This document shows positions 1-5,459 of a stretch of DNA of 8,677 bases, piece by piece; position 1 is the first letter of the stretch; each line of letters opens with the position of its first letter. Under the pieces are notes generated by a model. That model searched no databases. It was not told the DNA's origin and saw only the letters and a list, made by a program, of their open reading frames with translations. A program made the translations under genes and the position numbers. Source of the stretch: Deltaproteobacteria bacterium (lineage in GTDB: Bacteria; Desulfobacterota; Desulfobacteria; Desulfobacterales; JAFDCJ01); contig JAFDDW010000052.1 of NCBI GenBank assembly GCA_019310665.1, forward strand, positions 1-8,677, written 5' to 3'.

Positions 1-500
1 TACGGACAGCCGTCGATGCATTTACCGCAACCGATGCACAGGTCGTTATCATACAAAATCATGCCATCCGGGCGTTTGTAGGTCGCACCCCCGCGATAGC
101 GGATTTTTTTGCCGTCGGTGCCGATATATTCCCGACGATCTTTGGGATACTCAGGACAGATTTTGACACAGGGCGGCACCTTGTCTTCCTGGTTGCCTTC
201 ACAGTGGTTGCACAGCCGGGGCATAAAAAGCTTTTCGGCATTGGGGTAAGTGCCGACCACCTCATCATAGACAGCCGCCCGGAAAGCCCCTAAAGGTACA
301 TTGAATTCAGCTTTGCAGGCCACTGTACACGAACGACAGCCGGTGCACCGTCTCAGGTCGACAATAAAGCCCCAGCGCGGTGCTTTACCTCGAGCGGCGG
401 ATGCCTTGCTTATGGGCACCGCGCTGGCGGCTCCGGTCAGAGCAATTGCGCCCGCACCCTTGAGCACCTGGCGCCTGGTTAAGGTCCCTTTTTGACTCAT
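1..500 (-). CDS. Tat-exported 4Fe-4S ferredoxin-type electron-transfer subunit (3' end outside window)
   Basis: Read on the minus strand from ATG at 500 with a good Shine-Dalgarno (GGAGGG, 505-510); 166 codons are visible and the frame is still open at base 1. The N-terminus has a twin-arginine motif (TRRQVLKG, residues 8-15), an Ala/Gly-rich hydrophobic stretch and a likely cleavage site near residues 33-37, so the protein should be exported folded. Ferredoxin-type cysteines are seen as CxxCxxCxxxC at 52-62, C97/C100/C111/C115 and CxxCxxCxxxC at 155-165. This pattern is that of the multi-cluster B subunits of the DmsB/PsrB/NrfC/HybA group, which wire a periplasmic redox partner to an NrfD-type membrane subunit. 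It starts 23 bases after the stop of the 12-haem cytochrome gene, so the two are almost certainly co-transcribed and functionally coupled. The exact complex (Cbc-like, Hmc/Tmc-like, other) cannot be decided from this fragment. Confidence 0.9.
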   Translation of the reverse strand, partial: MSQKGTLTRRQVLKGAGAIALTGAASAVPISKASAARGKAPRWGFIVDLRRCTGCRSCTVACKAEFNVPLGAFRAAVYDEVVGTYPNAEKLFMPRLCNHCEGNQEDKVPPCVKICPEYPKDRREYIGTDGKKIRYRGGATYKRPDGMILYDNDLCIGCGKCIDGCP

Positions 501-523
501 GTTACCCTCCTTTGTTAATTTGG

Positions 524-2128
524 TTATTGGTTTTGGTTGTCTTCGATAAAATCGATCACGTCTTCAAAACGGGTAATGGCCGCATCCAGCAAAAATATTG
601 AGTATTTTTTATTATGGACCCCGTTTCCGAACTGAACCATTTTAAGGTTTTGCTGGCCCTCGATCAGCATCTTGCCGGCTTCCGCCTGCTTGGGTTTGGG
701 CAGTTTGGCGTTGGACAACGCATCCAGGGCTTCTTTTTCCACCTCCCTGGTGTATTTAACTTCCTCTTTAAGTTCGGTCTGCCAGTCTTTGAGCATATTC
801 TGACGTCCCGGGTGACAACCCGCACAGGTTTTGGACGAAGCCTTCAATACCGGTGTTCCTTTTTCTGTATATTGTTGTTCCAGGTGGCAGGCCATGCAGG
901 TGGCCCGGGCTTTGTAATGAAAACCGGGGGTGGCCGGGACATCCTTGCGCTTCAGACCTTCGGCCAGCCGGCGCTGAAGCTCGTGCGGCTTGGGGTGACA
1001 GGCCAGGCAGCTGTCCGTTACGAACCGTTCGCTCATGGGTTTCTGAGCCCGGGTTTTTTTATCATCAGCCTCGGCCACCAGGGGTTGATTGGGATCCGAT
1101 TTTTTGTGCATGATGACCTGATGACAGTCGAAGCAGCGAGCGTTTTTTACGGTGACATGCTTTTCATGCATCAGTTTCTTGTTGCCCGCCTCTTTAAGGG
1201 CTTTGGCCTGGTCGTGGCAGGCGAAGCAGCTTTCGTTCTTGATGTCGCCGGCACCCAGAACCAGAGCTGTTTTGAGCACGCCTTTTTCAAAATAGGCCTC
1301 ATATTTGGTCCGGCCGGAGGCCTGAATGACATCATAGTGGCAGCTGCCGCAGGAAACCTTGGCATCTTTTAATATCTGATGGGTAATGGGTTTTTCACCC
1401 GAGGTTTGGATCGGCTTTTCCGGCAGCTTGTGACACAGTTCACAACGGCCGCGGTCCTGGTTGAACTTGACGTTTTTAAAATGGCAAAGATGACAGGTGG
1501 CTTGGGTGACTTCAAATTTCTTTTGATCGGTTTCGTGCTGGTGGCAAGATGTGCAAGTGACCATCTGACCTTCGATCTGTTTCTTTTTATCCAGATGGGG
1601 TTGGTGGACAAAAAGGACCTTTTCGGTGAACTCGATTTTCTTGGTCTTGAATTGATCATCCGGCTTACCGTGACAGGCAGCGGTCATACAGCTGGCATCG
1701 GATATTTTCGGCCGTGTCTGAATGGTATCACCCCCCAGCGGCAGGTAGGAAAAACGCCCAGGGGGCTTTTGGGGGATATGAGCGGGCTTAACTTCTTTGC
1801 CGGACGGGGTTGCCGAAGGCTTGGCCTCCGCTCCCTTCGGCGGGTAATGGCATTCCACGCAGCCGAACTTATTGTGTTTACCCTTTTTCCAAAGCTCGTA
1901 TCCTTTTTGAACCACTTCCGGGTAGGTCAACACGTGGCAGTATCCGCAGAACAGTTGCGGCTGGGGGACATCAGGCGGCGGCAGTTCCATTTTGAGCGGC
2001 ACCTTTTCTTCAAGTCCAAATGCAGTGCCGACAAAAACAAAAACAGAAACCGCTACTATGACCAGGATGCGATATACGCTTTCCAGGTCACGCGGCTTAA
2101 TGATTTTGGGTGTCGGTTTCATTTTCAT
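524..2128 (-). CDS. Dodecahaem c-type cytochrome with NapC/NrfH-like N-terminus
   Basis: A 534-residue membrane-anchored cytochrome facing the periplasm. One hydrophobic segment (about residues 19-38) acts as an uncleaved anchor or signal. Twelve haem-binding motifs are visible: CxxCH at 61, 90, 192, 212, 229, 260, 301, 332, 374, 411 and 435, plus one CxxxxCH at 147-153. The first two, with the intervening HNKFGCVECH, resemble the NapC/NrfH quinol-oxidising domain. The C-terminal 75 residues have no haem, are helical, and contain GVHNKKYSIFLLDAAI, like the helical tail of NrfA-type and related multihaem cytochromes. ATG at 2128 is chosen because AAGGAG (2136-2141) precedes it at proper spacing; this site lies inside the upstream receiver gene, which overlaps by 32 bases. 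Likely role: electron transfer between the quinone pool or the FeS/NrfD partner and periplasmic carriers or an acceptor. Direction of electron flow and substrate are not evident. Confidence 0.93.
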   Translation of the reverse strand: MKMKPTPKIIKPRDLESVYRILVIVAVSVFVFVGTAFGLEEKVPLKMELPPPDVPQPQLFCGYCHVLTYPEVVQKGYELWKKGKHNKFGCVECHYPPKGAEAKPSATPSGKEVKPAHIPQKPPGRFSYLPLGGDTIQTRPKISDASCMTAACHGKPDDQFKTKKIEFTEKVLFVHQPHLDKKKQIEGQMVTCTSCHQHETDQKKFEVTQATCHLCHFKNVKFNQDRGRCELCHKLPEKPIQTSGEKPITHQILKDAKVSCGSCHYDVIQASGRTKYEAYFEKGVLKTALVLGAGDIKNESCFACHDQAKALKEAGNKKLMHEKHVTVKNARCFDCHQVIMHKKSDPNQPLVAEADDKKTRAQKPMSERFVTDSCLACHPKPHELQRRLAEGLKRKDVPATPGFHYKARATCMACHLEQQYTEKGTPVLKASSKTCAGCHPGRQNMLKDWQTELKEEVKYTREVEKEALDALSNAKLPKPKQAEAGKMLIEGQQNLKMVQFGNGVHNKKYSIFLLDAAITRFEDVIDFIEDNQNQ

Positions 2129-2477
2129 AAATACTCCTTAAAAAATAAAAGAGTTCGTCCTCATCCACCGGTTTGTTGAGGCAGGCGTAAATATGGTAGC
2201 AAATGGCATCTTTTAATTCGGGGTGAAAGGGTTTCTCGGACAAACAAAAAAAGTAAACCTCTGGAAATTTAATAGTGAGTTTTCGTACCGTGCGGTTGTC
2301 AATCGGTATCGTATCTATGTCAATAATGACCGCCTGAAATTTATTTCCCTCGAACTGGGTTTCCAGATTTTGAATCGAATGCAGCGCTGAAGCACAATAA
2401 CGTTCTTTTTCAAGCAATTCGCAAAGCTCGCGGCATTGTTTTTTGTCAGTGTTAACTACCAAAATACACTTTTGCAT
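2097..2477 (-). CDS. Stand-alone receiver-domain protein with degenerate acidic pocket
   Basis: A 126-residue single-domain protein with the receiver (CheY-like) fold pattern: beta-1 CILVV (4-8), the phospho-acceptor strand AVIIDIDTIP with D53 at the expected position, beta-4 VYFFCLSEKP with a Ser at the switch position, and the conserved Lys-Pro in CLNKPVDEDEL. The acidic pair that normally follows beta-1 (Asp-Asp) is replaced by N9-T10, so Mg2+ binding and phosphorylation may be impaired. There is no output domain. ATG at 2477 is preferred over an in-frame GTG at 2543, because GAGGAG lies upstream of 2477 and the GTG would fall upstream of the transcription start predicted from the sigma-54 promoter. 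It is the first gene of the cytochrome operon and overlaps the cytochrome start by 32 bases, suggesting translational coupling. Its role (phosphorylation-independent adaptor or regulator of the complex) is inference. Confidence 0.8.
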   Translation of the reverse strand: MQKCILVVNTDKKQCRELCELLEKERYCASALHSIQNLETQFEGNKFQAVIIDIDTIPIDNRTVRKLTIKFPEVYFFCLSEKPFHPELKDAICYHIYACLNKPVDEDELFYFLRSIYENETDTQNH

Positions 2478-2548
2478 GAAAAACCGGTCTCCTCGAAGGG
2501 GTCTCTCTGGAAATTGAGGGGTATAATCGACCAATAGTGTCACAATGT

Positions 2549-2564
2549 AGCAATGATCATGCCA
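2549..2564 (-). promoter_or_regulatory. Sigma-54 (-24/-12) promoter of the receiver-cytochrome-FeS operon
   Basis: Reading the minus strand from 2564 gives TGGCATGATCATTGCT, which matches every position of the sigma-54 consensus TGGCAYRNNNNTTGCW, including the invariant GG and GC with correct spacing. Transcription should begin near 2538, leaving a leader of about 60 bases before the ATG at 2477. A sigma-54 activator gene lies 700 bases upstream on the same strand, which supports function. Confidence 0.85.
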
Positions 2565-2684
2565 AGAGAAACGAGGGGATGCTAAAAATTAATGTGAAAG
2601 GAGGGGATACCAGAGGGACAGATTTCCAGATATTTGAATTAATTACAGAAATCCGAATTAATCTAAAATCCGATAAATAAATTT

Positions 2685-2706
2685 GGGCCGGCATGGCCCG
2701 GGCCGG
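2685..2706. repeat. GC-rich inverted repeat in AT-rich intergenic DNA
   Basis: GGGCC (2685-2689) pairs with GGCCC (2695-2699) around a five-base loop, and the overlapping GGCCCGGGCC (2695-2704) is itself a perfect palindrome. On the minus strand the first hairpin is followed by AAATTTATTTAT, so it could act as a weak terminator for transcripts arriving from the activator gene, but a clean U-run is missing. It could also be a protein site. Function is undecided. Confidence 0.35.
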
Positions 2707-2805
2707 AAGAATGTAACTCAGGAACAAAAAATTTTAAACTGTATGAATTGCACACATAAAAATTGGATAAATATTGAACTTATTGTAATATCAAATAGTT
2801 TGGCG

Positions 2806-2822
2806 TGTACAGGTTCCGGACA
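2806..2822 (-). promoter_or_regulatory. Candidate enhancer (UAS) for the sigma-54 activator
   Basis: Read on the minus strand the 17-mer is TGTCCGGAACCTGTACA. It has TGT...ACA ends and matches the site at 6444-6460 at 13 of 17 positions, including nine consecutive bases. It lies about 250 bp upstream of the -24/-12 promoter, within the range used by sigma-54 enhancers that act by looping. The two-fold symmetry is imperfect (four of six arm positions). Assignment to the adjacent activator rests on co-location and on the second copy at that regulator's own operon; no footprint is implied. Confidence 0.5.
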
Positions 2823-2859
2823 CAATTTTGGGTCAATACACATCTGGATGAGTTAACTT

Positions 2860-2945
2860 TCATTCCGGGTGGACATTTTCAGTGATCCAGACATTTCCGC
2901 CGATGGTCGATCGAGCTCCGATAACCATCTCACCACCTAAAAAAG
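2860..2945 (-). pseudogene. Remnant of serine O-acetyltransferase C-terminus (cysE/epsC-like)
   Basis: On the minus strand this stretch encodes LGGEMVIGARSTIGGNVWIT followed by ENVHPE and a stop. That is the end of the left-handed beta-helix (hexapeptide repeats) of CysE/EpsC-type serine acetyltransferases, whose usual text is GGxTVIGARSVIGGNVWLT..VPP. Only about 25 residues are recognisable; the residues before it look unrelated, and the normal N-terminal and catalytic parts are absent. It is a truncated, non-functional fragment. Together with the repeats nearby it marks an old rearrangement point. Confidence 0.6.
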
Positions 2946-3146
2946 GGCGGCTCATCATAAACCTTTGGAGGAGTTTCAAGATGAACCACCCTAATTTAGG
3001 AGGTATAAAACTAAATGTGGAGATACAAATGGCTCCTACAGCTAACATCCCAATTTGAAAGAGTCAAGAAAAAAATGACACAATGTGGTATTTTTATCAA
3101 TGTGAAATACAATCACAACGCCTCCGGCAATAAAAATTGAGCTGTC

Positions 3147-3265
3147 ATGGCTTGAACAATTTTAACTATTAGAGCGTTTGGTTCAAGCCATAGACGTTAT
3201 TGATAATCCAAGCAAGCCGGGTTGAACCACTGATATCGGAACGTTATTCTGACAAACGCTCTAAT
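3147..3265. repeat. Nested inverted repeats, MITE-like or structured element
   Basis: Two perfect inverted repeats interlock. An 11-bp pair ATGGCTTGAAC (3147-3157) / GTTCAAGCCAT (3181-3191) has a 23-base loop. That loop contains one arm of a 13-bp pair, ATTAGAGCGTTTG (3168-3180) / CAAACGCTCTAAT (3253-3265). As DNA, the 13-bp pair looks like the terminal repeats of a 98-bp non-autonomous element. As RNA, the two stems cross and could only form together as a pseudoknot. The right arm belongs to the 28-bp sequence repeated at 6862-6889. No transposase is encoded inside. Confidence 0.6.
3238..3265 (+). repeat. Left copy of a perfect 28-bp direct repeat
   Basis: The sequence starting GGAACGTTATTCTGAC and ending CAAACGCTCTAAT is identical over 28 bases, in the same orientation, at 6862-6889. 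This copy overlaps the last bases of the sigma-54 activator gene and supplies its TAG stop (complement of 3261-3263). The pair brackets about 3.6 kb carrying the PhnD-like/activator operon. Confidence 0.85.
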
Positions 3266-5459
3266 GGAGGGTTGGCTTCGCAATCTGATATTTTTTGAGT
3301 TTATCATAAAGCGTGCTGCGACTGATACCCAGACGATGAGCGGCTGCTTTTTTGTTCCAGCTGCACTCATCCAAAACTTCTACCAGAAGTTTTCGCTCGT
3401 TTTCCACCATGGTCAAAGTCGATCCTGCCGGCGCTTGGATTTCAGTCTGCCTGATAAGCGTGGGCAGGTCTGAAATCTCGATAACTTTCCCCTTGGTCAG
3501 CACGGCCGCATGCTCGATGCTGTTTTCGAGCTCCCGGACATTACCGGGCCAGGAATAGTTGAGCAGCCGCCGCATGGCTTCGGAACCGAATCGGCCGACA
3601 TGTTTTTCCTGTTCAGCTGCAAAATGCCGCAAAAAATATCGGGCCAGCAGGGGTATATCATTGCGACGGTTTCTCAGAGGCGGCAATTGAATTGGAATGA
3701 CATTGAGACGGTAGAAAAGATCCTCACGAAAATTGCCATCTTTCACCTCCTGTAATAAGTCTTTATTCGTGGCTGCCAGGATCCGCACGTTGACTGACAG
3801 CGTCTGCTCACCGCCAATGCGCTCAAATTTTTGGCTTTGTAAAATGCGAAGCAATTTAATCTGAGCCGTTGAAGATATTTCACCGATTTCGTCCAGAAAA
3901 ACGGTCCCACCATCGGCCTGCTCAAATCTTCCCGCCTTTTGACGAATCGCGCCGGTAAAGGCGCCTTTTTCGTGGCCGAAAAGTTCACTTTCAAGAAGTG
4001 TCGCTGGATAGGCCGAGCAATTGATCACCACAAAAGGCTTATCCCTGCGAAGACTTTGTTTATGTATGGCGCGCGCCACCAGCTCTTTTCCGGTACCGCT
4101 CTCCCCCTGGATCAAGACCGTCGCATCCGTAGGGGCAACATCTTCAATCAGCTTATAGATTACCTGCATTTGAGGATCTTTGCCAATCAGCCCGCTGAAC
4201 CCGGATGAATGTTCAATACGAGTTCTCAGCTCCCGGATTTCTTCCTCATGCGCTGCCGCCCGCCTGATGGCACTGGATGACTGGCTTAAAATCATATCGA
4301 TGACATCCAATTCCTTGGTCACGCAATTACAGTCCCCGGGACAGGCAATCAGCATGGCACCTACCAGCAGGCCTTCATGCCGCATGGGAAATGTTACCAG
4401 TTTTTCATATGACGAAAACTCTCCCGGAACGAAATCGGATTCAGTTTGACCCCTTTGGATAAATGTCATTCCATTAAGCTCAGACAGTCGGGCGAAGGCA
4501 ATTTTCGCCGGGTCTTCATGCAGGGTAATGGTTTCGCGATCCGAATAAATGAAAAGGCTGTCGTGGTGCTGATCGAAAACAAGAACCATCATGTTTTTGC
4601 AGGTAACAATGGCCTGCAGTTTATCTATAAGATAGGTGCAAACATCCTTCAGGTTGGACAATGCATTGATTTCCTGGGAAATGACAAATGAGGTGCGGGT
4701 TTGACAATGCGCACGATCCAGCTCCTGATTTTTTTCTTCCAGCCGCTGGGTATAGTCCTTGATCCGGGCCAGCATACGATCGAATGATTGGGCCAGTTTT
4801 CCGACCTCGTCCTGAGAAGATACCCCTGCCTTCATATCCAGCCGGCCTTCATTAATTTTTTCGGCAGTTTCAGCCAAAGCCGACAACGGCCGGGTGATCT
4901 TTTTAATGAAAAGTAGACTGGCGGCCAGCGCAACCAGCAAAATTCCGATTGTCAGCCCACTCATCTGGAGCCATAGCCGGGTGACCTGTCGTTTGTAAGG
5001 CTTTTCAGAGAGACCTAGCCGTAAGACCCCGGCTTTTCCAGAGAAAATCGGCCAGGCAATATCCAAAAATTTTTCACCAGCGGTTGAAACAATTTCCTGA
5101 AATCGGGTCTGCTCAGCGGAATTCAGATGATTGGCATCAATTAATTCAGCCGGTATACCGTTATCAAAAGTATGGGACAAAACCCGGCCGTCTCTGTAAA
5201 TAAAAAGATAAGCAATGGAAGGATTACTGTGAAGGTGGTGATCCAGTGATTTTTGCAGGGAAACCAGATCATTGATGAGAATCTTGTCGGCAGCTTCCAG
5301 GGCAACCGCATGGGCCAGATTTTCCGCCTGAGCGATCATCGATTTAAAGAGGCTGCTGCTGTAGCCCTGGCTAACCACCAAAGAGATCAGCAATCCGCTG
5401 CCAATCACCAGGGCAGAGACTGCAACCAGCAGCTTACTTTTAAGGCTTTGCAGACCCAA
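3261..5459 (-). CDS. Membrane-tethered sigma-54-dependent transcriptional activator (HAMP-GAF-AAA+-HTH)
   Basis: A 732-residue bacterial enhancer-binding protein with a transmembrane sensor. Visible order: TM1 (about 8-30), a periplasmic domain of about 130 residues (31-163, possibly Cache-like), TM2 (164-186), HAMP (187-240), a GAF-type domain (about 265-400), AAA+ (420-655) and a Fis-type HTH (702-722). The AAA+ domain is complete: Walker A GESGTGKE (452-459), the sigma-54 contact loop GAFTGA (499-504), Walker B VFLDE (520-524), sensor I N565, arginine-finger region FREDLFYR (577-584) and sensor II WPGNVREL (637-644). There is no receiver or kinase domain, so it should sense directly across the membrane. 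A TTG start at 5459 is chosen because GGTGGAG lies upstream; no earlier start is better. It overlaps the stop of the PhnD-like lipoprotein gene by 20 bases, so the two are translated together. Likely target: the sigma-54 promoter at 2549-2564. Confidence 0.93.
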   Translation of the reverse strand: MGLQSLKSKLLVAVSALVIGSGLLISLVVSQGYSSSLFKSMIAQAENLAHAVALEAADKILINDLVSLQKSLDHHLHSNPSIAYLFIYRDGRVLSHTFDNGIPAELIDANHLNSAEQTRFQEIVSTAGEKFLDIAWPIFSGKAGVLRLGLSEKPYKRQVTRLWLQMSGLTIGILLVALAASLLFIKKITRPLSALAETAEKINEGRLDMKAGVSSQDEVGKLAQSFDRMLARIKDYTQRLEEKNQELDRAHCQTRTSFVISQEINALSNLKDVCTYLIDKLQAIVTCKNMMVLVFDQHHDSLFIYSDRETITLHEDPAKIAFARLSELNGMTFIQRGQTESDFVPGEFSSYEKLVTFPMRHEGLLVGAMLIACPGDCNCVTKELDVIDMILSQSSSAIRRAAAHEEEIRELRTRIEHSSGFSGLIGKDPQMQVIYKLIEDVAPTDATVLIQGESGTGKELVARAIHKQSLRRDKPFVVINCSAYPATLLESELFGHEKGAFTGAIRQKAGRFEQADGGTVFLDEIGEISSTAQIKLLRILQSQKFERIGGEQTLSVNVRILAATNKDLLQEVKDGNFREDLFYRLNVIPIQLPPLRNRRNDIPLLARYFLRHFAAEQEKHVGRFGSEAMRRLLNYSWPGNVRELENSIEHAAVLTKGKVIEISDLPTLIRQTEIQAPAGSTLTMVENERKLLVEVLDECSWNKKAAAHRLGISRSTLYDKLKKYQIAKPTLH

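Larger units (their letters stand above)
2478..3260. other. Long intergenic region with regulatory sites and gene remnants
   Basis: About 780 bases without an intact gene, mostly AT-rich. From left to right it holds the 5' leader of the receiver gene, the sigma-54 promoter (2549-2564), a GC-rich hairpin (2685-2706), a 17-bp palindrome (2806-2822), a cysE-like remnant (about 2860-2945) and nested inverted repeats ending in the 28-bp direct repeat (3147-3265). I see no tRNA, rRNA or complete open reading frame. The remnants suggest this is a recombination-prone junction onto which a promoter region has been placed or preserved. Confidence 0.75.

Noticed and set aside
59..495. Small open frames at 59-268 (minus) and 301-495 (plus)
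   Set aside because: Both lie within the Tat-FeS protein gene in other frames; the cysteine pattern and twin-arginine signal identify the true frame.
614..1372. Long open frame on the plus strand (252 codons) and a second one at 1379-2179 (266 codons)
   Set aside because: Both are antisense to the 12-haem cytochrome, whose minus-strand frame has twelve haem motifs and a good ribosome site. Their translations show no recognisable domain.
2478..2543. GTG start at 2543 extending the receiver protein by 22 residues
   Set aside because: No Shine-Dalgarno, residues not part of the receiver fold, and the codon lies upstream of the transcription start predicted by the sigma-54 promoter.
2789..2801. 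Possible IHF site (TATCAA-N4-TTT) next to the enhancer
   Set aside because: One mismatch to a loose consensus in AT-rich DNA, and placed beside the enhancer rather than between it and the promoter; not strong enough to annotate.
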